Positions 53,609-63,223 of a DNA stretch of 64,000 bases are shown one piece after another. Numbering within the stretch: position 1 is the first letter of the stretch; each line of letters opens with the position of its first letter. Origin of the DNA: Bacillus carboniphilus (GTDB lineage Bacteria > Bacillota > Bacilli > Bacillales > JAIVKR01); NCBI RefSeq assembly GCF_020524035.2, contig NZ_CP129013.1, positions 3,224,001-3,288,000 of the forward strand. The letters are read 5' to 3'. Below the pieces are notes generated by a model. That model had not been told where the DNA came from. It saw only the letters and a program-made list of their open reading frames with translations, and did not search any database. The position numbers and the translations under genes were made by a program.

Positions 53609-55036
53609 ATGCTTGAGGATTTAGTGAAAAAAGAAGTAGATAAACATAAAAAGAAGGTTGAACAAGATTCGTATCGTTTAAGCTACCATCTCATGCCACC
53701 TGTAGGCTTATTAAATGATCCAAATGGATTTATACAATGGAGAGGGCAATATCATCTCTTTTATCAGTGGAATCCGTTTGAGACGGGGCATGGAGCGAAG
53801 TTTTGGGGTCATTATCAATCAAAGGATCTCGTTCATTGGCAAGATTATGGCGTTGCTTTATCTCCAACAAATTGGTTTGATAAAAATGGATGCTACTCAG
53901 GAAGTGCGGTCGAGGATTCATTGGGAAAACTCGTTTTGTTTTATACAGGGAATGTTAAGGATGAACAAGGAAACCGCCAGACGTATCAATGCCGAGCGAT
54001 TAGCGAAGATGGTCTTCATTTTGAGAAAGAGGGGGTTGTCATTGAACTTCCTGAAGGCTATACGGCTCATTTTCGTGACCCGAAAGTATGGAAACATGAA
54101 GATCTATGGTATTTGGTCGTTGGTGCTCAGTCTGAAGATTTAAAAGGAAAAGTCGTGTTGTTTCAGTCTAATGACTTAAAAGAGTGGCTTCATTTAGGAA
54201 CTGTTGCAGGTAGTCATGAAGGATCATTAGAAGATTTTGGTTTTATGTGGGAGTGTCCAGATCTTTTCCAACTTGATGGACAAGATGTGTTAATTGTTTC
54301 CCCGCAAGGCCTTCAACCAGAAGGATATAAATATCATAATAAATACCAATCGGGTTATTTTATTGGTAATCTGGATTATAATCAAGTGAATTTCGAACAT
54401 GGAACGTTTACAGAGCTTGATCGAGGGTTTGAATTTTATGCTCCTCAGACAACAATGGATGATCAAGGAAGAAGAATCATGATCGGTTGGATGGGCGTTC
54501 CGGAGCAAGGGGAAGACCAGCAGCCAACGATTAAGCATAACTGGGTTCACACACTGACTATTCCAAGGCAGCTCCACTTAAAAGAAGGTAAGCTTTATCA
54601 AATGCCAATTAGAGAGTTGAAATCTCTTCGGCAAAATCGAGTTGATTTTTCACACGTGGTTATAAATCAAGAGGAAAAAGAGCTTGCTCAAGTTGCTGGT
54701 GATGTAATGGAATTGGAATTAAACAAAATTAATATCCTAAATGATTTTCGGATCAACATTCGTAACCACTGTTATATTCATTTTGATAAACAAAGGAAGC
54801 TGTTTTCTTTTGAAAGAGAACGTTTTACAGGTGACGGCATGGAGTCAAGACATTGTGATTTAGAAGAATTGAAGCAGTTGTCTATCTTTTTAGATACTTC
54901 TTCAATCGAAATCTTTATCAATCATGGACAAGAAGTGTTTACTTCAAGAATCTTTCCTTCCCCTCATGATAAAGCAGTCTCTTTTCAATCATCCGAACAA
55001 ATTACCTTTGATTTAGTCAAATGGAATTTAAACTAA
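53609..55036 (+). CDS. sacA: Sucrose-6-phosphate hydrolase, GH32
   Basis: 475 residues. LLNDPNGFIQWRGQYHLFYQWNPF contains the nucleophile Asp of GH32 (N-D-P-N-G); HFRDPKVW and MWECPDLFQLDG supply the stabilising Asp and acid/base Glu. A C-terminal beta-sandwich ends SIEIFINHGQEVFTSRIFP. Cytoplasmic (no signal), cleaving sucrose-6-phosphate into glucose-6-phosphate and fructose. Last gene of the sucrose operon. Start TTG/ATG region: ATG 53609 with AGGTG upstream. Confidence 0.94.
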   Translation: MLEDLVKKEVDKHKKKVEQDSYRLSYHLMPPVGLLNDPNGFIQWRGQYHLFYQWNPFETGHGAKFWGHYQSKDLVHWQDYGVALSPTNWFDKNGCYSGSAVEDSLGKLVLFYTGNVKDEQGNRQTYQCRAISEDGLHFEKEGVVIELPEGYTAHFRDPKVWKHEDLWYLVVGAQSEDLKGKVVLFQSNDLKEWLHLGTVAGSHEGSLEDFGFMWECPDLFQLDGQDVLIVSPQGLQPEGYKYHNKYQSGYFIGNLDYNQVNFEHGTFTELDRGFEFYAPQTTMDDQGRRIMIGWMGVPEQGEDQQPTIKHNWVHTLTIPRQLHLKEGKLYQMPIRELKSLRQNRVDFSHVVINQEEKELAQVAGDVMELELNKINILNDFRINIRNHCYIHFDKQRKLFSFERERFTGDGMESRHCDLEELKQLSIFLDTSSIEIFINHGQEVFTSRIFPSPHDKAVSFQSSEQITFDLVKWNLN

Positions 55037-55130
55037 TATACAAGCTGTTTGAACAGAGAGTAATGCTGTCCAACAGCTTTTTTGTTTTGATGCTATGATA
55101 AGATGAAAAGAAAGGGAAAGGGAGATAGTG

Positions 55131-55781
55131 ATGAATACATACAAAGTCATTTTATTTGATTTAGATGGAACACTTTCAGATCCGAAAGAGGGAATAACAA
55201 AATCAGTTCAATATGCCTTGCAAAGAATGAATATTCATAAGGTAGATGTTGATCAATTAGAAAAGTTTATCGGACCTCCCCTGCAAGTTTCTTTTGCTGA
55301 CTATTACGGTTTTAATAAGGAAAAAGTAGATATTGCGATCGGTCATTATCGAGCAAGGTTTAAGGAGAAGGGTATGTATGAAAATGAGTTATATCCTCAA
55401 ATTCCATCTTTGTTAAAAACCTTGAAAGAAAGCGATATGACTTTAGTTGTTGCTACGTCTAAACCTACTGTGTATAGTGAACAAATATTAAAGCATTTTA
55501 AGGTTGACGATTATTTTGATCTTGTTGTTGGAAGTAATCTTGATGGAACGAGAACGTCTAAAGAGGAAATTATTCAAAATATTCTTAATACATATTACGA
55601 GTATCAACTAGAGGATTTTATTATGGTTGGAGACAGAAAACATGATGTTATAGGAGCGAATCAAACAGGGATTGACTCTCTCGCTGTTACTTATGGTTAT
55701 GGTTCATTGGAAGAGTTACGTGAGTTTAGTCCTACTTATATAGTAAATACAGTGGATGAAATAAAAGATATTTTAACCTAA
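55131..55781 (+). CDS. HAD phosphatase, phosphoglycolate-phosphatase-like
   Basis: 216 residues from ATG 55131 after GGGAGATAG. VILFDLDGTLSDPKEG (motif I), LVVATSKPTVYSEQI (motif II) and FIMVGDRKHDVIGANQTG (motif IV) are intact. Family members dephosphorylate small phosphorylated metabolites. Its stop codon TAA is contributed by the first bases of the TnpB element inserted at 55779, so the native C-terminus may be slightly altered. Confidence 0.88.
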   Translation: MNTYKVILFDLDGTLSDPKEGITKSVQYALQRMNIHKVDVDQLEKFIGPPLQVSFADYYGFNKEKVDIAIGHYRARFKEKGMYENELYPQIPSLLKTLKESDMTLVVATSKPTVYSEQILKHFKVDDYFDLVVGSNLDGTRTSKEEIIQNILNTYYEYQLEDFIMVGDRKHDVIGANQTGIDSLAVTYGYGSLEELREFSPTYIVNTVDEIKDILT

Positions 55782-55882
55782 TTACCGAGAAGTCGCCCAC
55801 TTCTAAATGAAGAGAAAGTGGGTGATGAATCGGTTCTTTTTTTGTATAATATTGTTATAGAATGTCAAGGTAGGTGAAAATC

Positions 55883-56995
55883 GTGACAAAGCTAAACAAG
55901 GCGTATAAATTCCGTATCTATCCTACACGTGAACAAGCTTCTCTTATTCGCAGAACCTTTGGTTGTGTGCGTTTTGTGTACAACAAAATGTTAGATGACC
56001 GTAAGAAAACCTATGAGAAATATAAGGATGATAAGGAAACCTTGAAAATGCAAAAGTTCCCGACACCTGCCCAGTACAAACAAGAATTCAAATGGTTGAA
56101 GGAAGTTGATTCACTCGCTTTAGCGAATGCACAAATCAATCTTCAAAAAGCGTATCAAAACTTCTTTGCTAAAAAGGCTGACTTTCCTACCTTCAAAAGT
56201 CGTAAATCGAGACAATCCTATACAACAAATGTGGTCAATGGGAATATTAAACTTATAGATGGATTGATCAAACTACCAAAACTGACATGGATAAAAATCA
56301 AACAGCATCGCCCAATACCTGATGGACATAAGATAAAAGCATGTACGATCTCCATGACTAAAACAGGGAAGTTTTTTGTGTCCATCTTGACTGAATATGA
56401 AAAGAAAATTGTAGAACAACCAGCTCATTTATTGATTGGTCTAGACTTTGTGATGAATGGCTTATTTGTCGATAGTGAAACAGGTAAGAAAGCCAATTAC
56501 CCTCGTTTTTATCGTCAAATGGTAGAGAAGCTAGCCAAAGAAAGCCGCATATTAGCTAGACGAACAAAAGGCTCTTCTCGTTGGCATCAACAGCGCTTAA
56601 AAGTAGCGAAAATTCATGAGAAAATCGCCAACCAAAGAAAAGACTTTCTTCATAAACAGTCTTATAGACTCGCAAACCAATACGATTGCGTCATTATTGA
56701 AGACCTCGATATGAAAGGGATGTCTCAAGCATTGAAGTTTGGTAAAAGTGTAGCTGATAATGCCTGGGGGAGGTTCACATCCTATTTAGAGTACAAGTTA
56801 AAAGAACAAGGAAAGAAACTAATCAAGATTGATAAATGGTTTCCTTCTTCAAAAACGTGCTCAAATTGCGGTCAAATCAAGGAAGAATTGACGCTTTCTG
56901 ACCGAGTGTTCCATTGTCATTGTGGATTCTCATCCGATCGTGATTGGAATGCGTCAATCAATATCAAAAACGAAGGTATTCGAAAGCTTACATAA
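55883..56995 (+). CDS. tnpB: TnpB RNA-guided endonuclease
   Basis: 370 residues from GTG 55883 with AAGGTAGG upstream. RuvC residues D188, E273 and D354 and the zinc-ribbon cysteines C326, C329, C345 and C347 are all present. Differences from copy 1 include Lys/Gln and Glu/Lys near residues 67-70, Ser/Thr 114, Glu/Lys 123, Lys/Thr 135, Asn/Asp 276 and Asp/His 344; none is catalytic. Probably an active nuclease. Confidence 0.92.
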   Translation: MTKLNKAYKFRIYPTREQASLIRRTFGCVRFVYNKMLDDRKKTYEKYKDDKETLKMQKFPTPAQYKQEFKWLKEVDSLALANAQINLQKAYQNFFAKKADFPTFKSRKSRQSYTTNVVNGNIKLIDGLIKLPKLTWIKIKQHRPIPDGHKIKACTISMTKTGKFFVSILTEYEKKIVEQPAHLLIGLDFVMNGLFVDSETGKKANYPRFYRQMVEKLAKESRILARRTKGSSRWHQQRLKVAKIHEKIANQRKDFLHKQSYRLANQYDCVIIEDLDMKGMSQALKFGKSVADNAWGRFTSYLEYKLKEQGKKLIKIDKWFPSSKTCSNCGQIKEELTLSDRVFHCHCGFSSDRDWNASINIKNEGIRKLT

Positions 56996-57111
56996 AGGAA
57001 ACAAGAACTCTTGGTTCACGAGGGATCGCCTAGTCCATTAGAGACCATTAGGTTTCTGTACCTAGGAAGCATCCACCTCTAATCGCTAGAGTAGGTGGTA
57101 TGTAGTTCACT
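56934..57111 (+). ncRNA. Predicted omega RNA / right end of TnpB element, copy 2
   Basis: Counterpart of 16150-16327 with only a few base changes (for example GCTAGAGT instead of GCTAGCGT in the terminal hairpin loop). The guide would begin in the flank AGAGAAGTGAGTC. The 5' boundary is estimated. Confidence 0.6.
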
Positions 57112-57136
57112 AGAGAAGTGAGTCAATTTCATTATA

Positions 57137-57575
57137 GTGTGTGTTTAAAAAGTAGGGAAAAAAGGGCGCTGAATAGAAAAGCTGAAACCCTTTGTAAGTC
57201 CATCATCTAAGAACAGCCGCGTCCTGCGGCTAACAATGATGCTAGCACATCGTGTGCATCGCCGACAAGCATAAGGCGAACATAACGTGAAGGTGTTCTT
57301 TACCTTCACTAAGTGTTTGACTTATGACCTCGAGGGTGTAAGGGGTGAAGCTAGACAGGAACGAGGCGGTCTACTTAAGGATCACAGGCTAAGAACAACC
57401 ACATCGCACGAGTTAACGCCTGCGCTAGCACTTCGTGTGCGCATGAGGAGCGGAAAAGCAACCAACAAAGTTATTCAACCGACCACTACGGAACATCATC
57501 TAAGTTCAGCCACTTCCTTTGGCTAACGATGATGCTAGGCCATCCAGGCCATCGTAGGACTTTTTAAACAACCTC
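57137..57575 (-). mobile_element. MITE-like element, family A, inverted long copy
   Basis: Reads GTGTGTGTTTAAAAAGTAGGG at the left and GACTTTTTAAACAACCTC at the right, and is flanked by 5-bp repeats TTATA (57132-57136 and 57576-57580). It contains hairpin modules at 57201-57241, 57383-57424 and 57494-57534. The reading frame 57287-57526 inside it is palindrome noise. Confidence 0.85.
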
Positions 57576-57809
57576 TTATAGAAAACAAGAAAATAGATTT
57601 AATTTTTGAATACATCGTTGGTACTTTTTATTTTTGAGTTATGAAATTGATTCGAGTAATCATATTAAAGGAAAAGAGGGGGGAGGTCAAAGGTATTTAG
57701 GGTCTTACATTGTACATACTGTTATTATACTCTGTTAGGATAGACAGAGAGTTATCAATAAGATAAGATCAACTATACGATCATTTTTTCAAAGGAGATA
57801 TCCACCCAC

Positions 57810-58921
57810 ATGCTTACGAATTTGAAACCATTCATCAAGACTAATTGGGAAAAACAGCAGTTTTCTCATTTCACTACTATTCAAGAAAAATCAATTCCCC
57901 TTATTATAGAGGGAAAAGACGTTATTGCTCAATCTCCAACAGGGACAGGAAAGACGTTAGCCTACTTGTTGCCGCTTTTACATAACATTGATTCAGAAAG
58001 CAAAGCCACTCAAGCCGTTATTTTAGCTTCTTCCCAAGAGTTGTAATGCAAATTTTAAAAGAAATTCAAACATGGGGAGAAGGCAGTGGCATTCGATCTG
58101 CTTCCATGATAGGTGGAGCAAACGTTAAAAGGCAGCTTGAAAAACTAAAGAAAAACCCTCATATCATTGTTGGGACACCAGGACGAGTGTTTGAACTCAT
58201 TCAAAAGAAAAAACTGAAGATGCATGAGGTGAAAACGATTGTGTTAGATGAAGGCGATCAACTTTTAACACATGAACATGTATCAACAATTAAAAGCATC
58301 ATCAAATCTTCTTTAGCTGATAGGCAAGTATTGTTGTTTTCAGCTACTTTACCAAAAGAAACGGAAGAAAAAGCAAAAGAGCTGACGAATGAAGCCACCA
58401 TTATTAAAATTGACAAGGATGAATCGATTAACACAGCTGCTATCGACCATGTTTACTTTAAAGCAGAGCAAAGAGACAAAATGGCTGTTTTAGAAAAGCT
58501 ATCGCGATTAGAAGACGTTAAAATTCTAGTCTTCATGAAAGATATAGGGCAAATAAATGTGGCGGCGGAAAAGCTATCATTTAAACAAATTGACGTATCA
58601 CTTCTTCATAGTGAGCTGAACAAAGATAAGCGAAAAAAAGCCATGAAAGATTTTCGACAAGGCCAAACAAATATGCTCCTAGCAACAGATGTTGCGGCTA
58701 GAGGGCTGGATATCAAAGCCATCACCCATGTGGTTCATTTTGATTTCCCTAAAAGTCTCGAACAATATGTTCATCGTTCTGGTCGTACGGGAAGATTTGG
58801 AGCTGAAGGTACCGTTATATCTATTATTAATCATAAAGAAGAAAGAGATTTAGAAAGAATGGCAAAAAAAGCTTGGTTTCAAGGCGGAAGAAAAACGCTT
58901 TTATCATGGGGAAATTGTTGA
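57810..58921 (+). pseudogene. yfmL: YfmL-like DEAD-box RNA helicase, one frameshift
   Basis: ATG 57810 after AAAGGAGATATCC. F-T-T-I-Q (Q motif), SPTGTGKT (Walker A), GTPGRVFELI, VLDEGDQ (DEAD variant D-E-G-D), FSATLP, and ARGLDIKAITHVVHFDFP then HRSGRTGRFG cover the helicase core. The frame breaks at 58040, where GAGTTGTAATG would need one more G to read ELVMQI. Length about 371 residues, as in B. subtilis YfmL, which acts in ribosome assembly and cold growth. The DEGD motif is also typical of YfmL-type proteins. Confidence 0.85.
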
Positions 58922-58932
58922 CGCATAAAACG

Positions 58933-58975
58933 AAACCATCAGTTGAGGAAAACTCACTGATGGTTTGTTTTTTTA
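58933..58975 (+). terminator. Rho-independent terminator
   Basis: AACCATCAGTTGAG pairs with CTCACTGATGGTT around AAAA, followed by GTTTTTTT, at the end of the helicase gene and overlapping the end of the convergent gene. Confidence 0.85.
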
Positions 58976-60100
58976 CTTGTAACTTCAATTAACTCTTCTA
59001 TAGATTCTTCTCCTAAGTATTCGATATAGTAAACAACATTCTCTTTTCTTGCAATGATGGCCTTTTTGAGACCGTCTTCATTTATCCACAGTTCATCAAA
59101 AGTACGATTATCCAGTGGTTGAAAATTTTTATTGAATGATCTTTTGTCCATTAAATCATTAACAAAACGCTTTGCTAACCAAGTGGTTTTTATGTCGTAT
59201 CGCTCAGATATAAGAGATGGTCGGTACTCCATATTCATGTGATTCCACTGTCTATCTTTAAATTCAACTACTTCATATAACTCTTCATAAGCATGGACGA
59301 AAAGACTTGAATCTTTTAAAAAATAGCTTTCGTGATCATCTCTTTCATAGTTAGCTTCATTATTGATATCGTCCATTCCGACAACTGATAAGTTCTCATC
59401 TAATATTTTATGGTAACGATCATCATCATTTGTATTTAATAGATTACTCCAAGCGAATCCATTCAAAATTAGCACAAACGCCAACATAATGACTCCTTTT
59501 AGATTATATTGAAACCTTTTTTTTCTTATAATTTGTACGATGGTTGAGAAAAACACCAGACCTTAATTTGTTGATTAGCTTTTGTGTATGGAAGACGTTT
59601 GCTATCATGTTGAGTGATAGAATGAAGAAGAAGAGAGAAATACAAAAAATAAATACCATATTATTATTTAAATAGCTCGTCACAGGATTTCTATAAATTA
59701 AAAATAGATTTAAAAAATAGATGATTGTAACAACGGCGAATGAGACCGTATTTGTGATGGCTTTTTTTTTCAAACGATTGAACACTTTTGCTTGTTCTTT
59801 TGGTTCAGCATATAGCTCCTCCATTTTCCCTCTAAATATAAGAATTACATCGCTACGATCAACATATTCCCACCCTTCTTGTTTGAAAAGCTCAATCTTA
59901 TCTTTATACGTACTGTTATTCTCTTTGATATCAATTCGGTAGTTGATGGTTTCGGGTTCACATTGTTCAAAAGTAGCCCATAAACTATTGATTTTAATCA
60001 GCTTCCACCCTTGTTTCGCCATGTCTGTCAGCCAAGACTCGTATTCTTCAACATGCCACTGATTAAGTGAGCGGAATTTTCTTTTGATTTTTTTCTTCAT
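58954..60100 (-). pseudogene. DUF2812 membrane protein, one frameshift
   Basis: MKKKIKRKFRSLNQWHVEEYESWLTDMAKQGWKL and FEQCEPETINYRIDIK are the DUF2812 hallmark at the N-terminus, followed by two membrane segments. At an A8 run near 59516-59523 the frame is lost; seven A restore NYKKKRFQYNLKGVIMLAF and join the second frame, giving about 381 residues with a third membrane segment and a C-terminal domain. In many Bacillus genomes DUF2812 proteins sit beside PadR regulators; none is seen here. Confidence 0.8.
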
Positions 60101-60276
60101 TATAGTAACTCCCCTTTGGTTACTATTATTTCAAATGGCTAACGACATGACAACAGTTTTAGATGTAGATATTTAACAAATTTATATTGAACGAATGGCA
60201 CAATTATGATATTCTTATCCTTAATTATTTACTAGAAAAGCGATGATGAGGAAAAGTAAATTGAATCTTTCTTTAT

Positions 60277-60538
60277 ACAGAGAGTGCCGAATGGTGAGAA
60301 AGCACAAGGAAAATCAATTGAAAAATGGTCTTTGAGCTGCTAGCTGAACTTCCCTTGGATAATAGGGAGTAGTAGGTGTGGCCGAGTATGTCTCTCGTTA
60401 TAAAAGACAACGGTATAAGAGCTTGTTGCCTCCGTACCGGTTGAGGTTGATGATTTATTGTCAACGAATAAAGGTGGTACCACGGGATCCAAAGTCTCGT
60501 CCTTATTGTATGTTACATAAGGACGGGGCTTTTTTTAC
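60277..60538 (+). ncRNA. T-box riboswitch upstream of metG
   Basis: Stem I spans CAGAGAG (60278) to CTCTCG (about 60392). The T-box sequence AATAAAGGTGGTACCACGG lies at 60467-60485, and the terminator CGTCCTTAT/ATAAGGACGGGGCTTTTTTT ends at about 60538. An ATG in the 3' part of stem I (GAGTATGTCTCTC) is a plausible Met specifier. Uncharged tRNA-Met would stabilise the antiterminator and turn on metG. Confidence 0.9.
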
Positions 60539-60590
60539 AGAGTAAGAAAGTATATAAATAGGTCTTTTTTTGGATGGTGCTTTTATTTTT

Positions 60591-60737
60591 GTCTAGCTCC
60601 AGCGCCCAGCGACTGGTGATGCTTCGTCCTCCTCTCTACGATAAGTCAACATCGAAGCCTGCGGCTTTTCGTGTTTCCTTTATCTCATGCGGGGGTCTAT
60701 AAGCACCTGCGTCGCTAGATGGGCGCTTGCGCTTTTC
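60591..60737 (+). repeat. Bacillus-type GTCTAGCTCCAGCGCC repeat
   Basis: Begins TTGTCTAGCTCCAGCGCCC and ends GGGCGCTTGCGCTTTTC; the ends pair (AGCGCCCAGCGAC with GTCGCTAGATGGGCGCT). This dispersed palindrome is common in Bacillaceae. It lies between the T-box terminator and the metG start. Confidence 0.75.
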
Positions 60738-60762
60738 TTATACTTTAGAATTAGGAGTGTTA

Positions 60763-62382
60763 ATGATGAGTGTATTTATAGGTGGGGCTTGGCCTTATGC
60801 GAATGGGTCCTTACACATTGGACATATCGCTAGTTTATTACCAGGTGATATTATCGCTCGATATTACAGACAAAAAGGAGAAAAGGTTTTATACGTTTCA
60901 GGAAGTGACTGTAATGGAACGCCGATAGCGATACGTGCAAAACAAGAGAACAAATTGGTGTCGGAAATTGTGAATGATTATCATGAGGAATTCCTCTCTT
61001 GCTTTGAAAAATTAGGTTTTACTTATGATCATTATGGAAGAACGGACAGTGAAGACCACCATCAAACAGTACAAAAAGTGTTTAAAGAACTATTAAATAA
61101 GGAATTCATCTATAAGAAGGTTGTGAAGCAAACGTATTGTGATGCATGCCAGCAGTCATTACCAGATCGTTACGTAGAGGGAACTTGTCCGCACTGTCAT
61201 CATCCTGCTCGAGGAGATCAGTGTGAAAGCTGCTCGAAAATATTAGATGCCGCAGATTTATTGGATAAAAAGTGTAAGAATTGTGGGAATGAACCATCAA
61301 TGAAGGACTCGGAGCAGTTTTATTTTACTTTGAAAAAATTTCAGCCCTCATTAGAAAGTTACTTAGAGAAGGCTAAAGAAAATTGGCGAGACAATGCGAT
61401 TCAGCTTACCGAACGGTATTTGCGTGAAGGTTTAGTTGATCGAGCAGCTTCAAGAGATTTATCAGTAGGAGTGCCGCTACCTGTAGATGGATATGAAGAC
61501 AAAAAGGTGTATGTGTGGATCGAAGCGGTTTGTGGATACCTTTCAGCAAGTAATCAAACAAAAGATGGAGGATTATTTTGGACAGAACATACGAAAACCT
61601 ACTATGTTCATGGGAAAGATAACATTCCTTTTCACACGATTATTTGGTCAGCCATTTTATTAGGGATAGATAAAAGACCATTGCCTCAATCCATTATTTC
61701 TAGTGAATATGTGACGCTGGAAAAGAAAAAAATTTCTACAAGTAGAAATTGGGCAATATGGGTGAAGGATCTACTGGATCGGTACCATCCTGATACGGTT
61801 CGTTACTTTTTAACGATTAATGCACCCGAAAATCGCGATGCCGATTTTTCCTGGAGAGAGTTCATATACAGTCATAATAGCGAACTTTTAGGTTCGTATG
61901 GAAATTTTATTAATCGTACATTAAAATTTATTGAAAAATACTTTGATGGAGAAATTCCTAATGAAAAGATTGATCCCGTATTAAAAGATCAAGTAGTGAC
62001 TCTTTATGATCAGGTAGGGGAATTAATTGAGAAAGGTCAATTGAAAAAGGGAATAGAAGAAGTATTCTTACTCGTTAAAAAAGCAAATAAATATTTTGAT
62101 GAAAGGGAGCCATGGAAAACGAGAACCGAAAATATAAAAGAGTGTAGGCAAACGCTGGCTACCTGTGTTCATTTAATCATAAATTTTGCGCAAATCTTAT
62201 CACCTTTTTTACCGTTTTCCAGTCAAGAAATACAGAGGTATTTCCAGATTGAAGAGTGGAAATGGGAACCATTATTTATCATATGGAATGGAACGATTGA
62301 AAATGTAAAACCATTGTTTGACCGAATTGATATAAAAGTGATTGAAGAAGAGAAGGAGAGGTTGTTTAATAAAAACGTGTAG
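60763..62382 (+). CDS. metG: Methionyl-tRNA synthetase
   Basis: 539 residues from ATG 60763 or 60766 after [26 protein letters not shown] carries the HIGH motif. Two zinc knuckles ([20 protein letters not shown] and CESCSK...CKNCG) match the MetG1 class. The KMSKS motif reads K-K-I-S-T-S, a noticeable variant. The C-terminal EMAP/tRNA-binding domain of many MetRS is missing, so it ends after the anticodon-binding domain. Controlled by the T-box at 60277. It may be a second copy beside a housekeeping metS. Confidence 0.92.
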   Translation: MMSVFIGGAWPYANGSLHIGHIASLLPGDIIARYYRQKGEKVLYVSGSDCNGTPIAIRAKQENKLVSEIVNDYHEEFLSCFEKLGFTYDHYGRTDSEDHHQTVQKVFKELLNKEFIYKKVVKQTYCDACQQSLPDRYVEGTCPHCHHPARGDQCESCSKILDAADLLDKKCKNCGNEPSMKDSEQFYFTLKKFQPSLESYLEKAKENWRDNAIQLTERYLREGLVDRAASRDLSVGVPLPVDGYEDKKVYVWIEAVCGYLSASNQTKDGGLFWTEHTKTYYVHGKDNIPFHTIIWSAILLGIDKRPLPQSIISSEYVTLEKKKISTSRNWAIWVKDLLDRYHPDTVRYFLTINAPENRDADFSWREFIYSHNSELLGSYGNFINRTLKFIEKYFDGEIPNEKIDPVLKDQVVTLYDQVGELIEKGQLKKGIEEVFLLVKKANKYFDEREPWKTRTENIKECRQTLATCVHLIINFAQILSPFLPFSSQEIQRYFQIEEWKWEPLFIIWNGTIENVKPLFDRIDIKVIEEEKERLFNKNV

Positions 62383-62409
62383 GATTAAAATTTTAAAGGG
62401 GAGAGGCAA

Positions 62410-62568
62410 ATGGATTTACTTTTTTGGTTTACCATTATTCTTACTGGTTGTTTAATCTATGAAATGTATAAACTGAAGAAAAAATATCAACTAAAAGAAA
62501 AAGAAATCGAATTAGAAAAGAAGAAGATAGAGTTAGAAATGATAAAATGTCAAAATCAAAAAGTGTAA
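62410..62568 (+). CDS. Small membrane-anchored coiled-coil protein
   Basis: 52 residues from ATG 62410 with AAGGGGAGAGG upstream. One membrane segment (LFWFTIILTGCLIYEMY) precedes a strongly charged helix with heptad-like K/E repeats (KKKYQLKEKEIELEKKKIELEM). No family recognised. A T-rich stem (AGGGGC.../...GCCCCTTTT) follows as terminator. Confidence 0.6.
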   Translation: MDLLFWFTIILTGCLIYEMYKLKKKYQLKEKEIELEKKKIELEMIKCQNQKV

Positions 62569-62575
62569 TATTTAT

Positions 62576-62617
62576 AAGGACTAGAGGGGCTTTTTATTAT
62601 TAGGTAGCCCCTTTTCA
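62576..62617 (+). terminator. Rho-independent terminator
   Basis: AGAGGGGCT pairs with AGCCCCTTTT around an AT-rich loop, after the small coiled-coil gene. Confidence 0.6.
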
Positions 62618-63132
62618 ATTTTCAAATAGGTCTCCTTTAAAATTCGCTTCTTGTTTCAATGCTTTGTTCATAGCAGTTATGGCTTCTTTACTTTTTGTAC
62701 ATTCTTTTCGTGGTTCAATTTAACTCGAGCATGCTGCAAGACAGGCTTTACAGATTCAACAGAGCGACCAAACCGGGTCATCCAATCATACCTTGGGATC
62801 ATCCAAGTATGAAAGTGATGTGGAGTGTCTTCGTTATAGAAGTAATAGACATTTTCAATACCTAATACGTTTCTTTGAGCTTTACGAATTTTAGATAAAG
62901 TATCTATGTAATTGGATTTTTCTCTTTCTGTTAATTCATCGAAGCCTTTTACGTGCCTTTTCGAAGTTAAAATCACCAACCCTCTAATAGGATAAATAAC
63001 GTCTTGATGGGCGTGAAAAAATTCTGTTTCCATTACTTTTCCTCCATCTGGTTCAACGATCCCTCCAGCTATCGCGCAGCTTAAACATTCCACTTTTATT
63101 TTTTTACCGTCAGATAAGGTAATCTCTCTCAA
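62615..63132 (-). pseudogene. HIT-family protein, frameshifted near the C-terminus
   Basis: The first 151 residues carry a HIT-like fold: CLSCAIAGG near the start, FFHAHQDVIYPIRGLVILTSKRHV, and TPHHFHTWMIPR, whose H-x-F-H-x-W-M approximates the H-x-H-x-H active site of nucleotide-binding HIT proteins. At an A5 run near 62698 the frame ends; six A would continue KSKEAITAMNKALKQEANFKG to TGA 62615-62617, about 172 residues. Hydrolase or transferase on nucleotides; substrate unknown. Confidence 0.75.
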
Positions 63133-63223
63133 AGAATTTCCCTCCTTTTAAGTTTTGTAATGGGATTTAAATAGAACAATAAAAGGATTTTCATCATGTA
63201 ATTATTGGTAGTTTAGGGATAGT

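Larger units (their letters stand above)
55779..57111 (+). mobile_element. TnpB-only IS605/IS1341-type element, copy 2
   Basis: 1333 bp, nearly identical to 14995-16327, with the same left (CGCCCACTTC/GAAAGTGGGTG) and right (CCACCT/AGGTGG) hairpins. The left flank TTTAAC is shared with copy 1, and the right flanks differ. Inserted exactly at the end of the HAD gene. Confidence 0.85.

Noticed and set aside
57287-57526. 79-residue open frame
   Set aside because: It lies wholly within the inverted MITE and its hairpin modules; no coding features.
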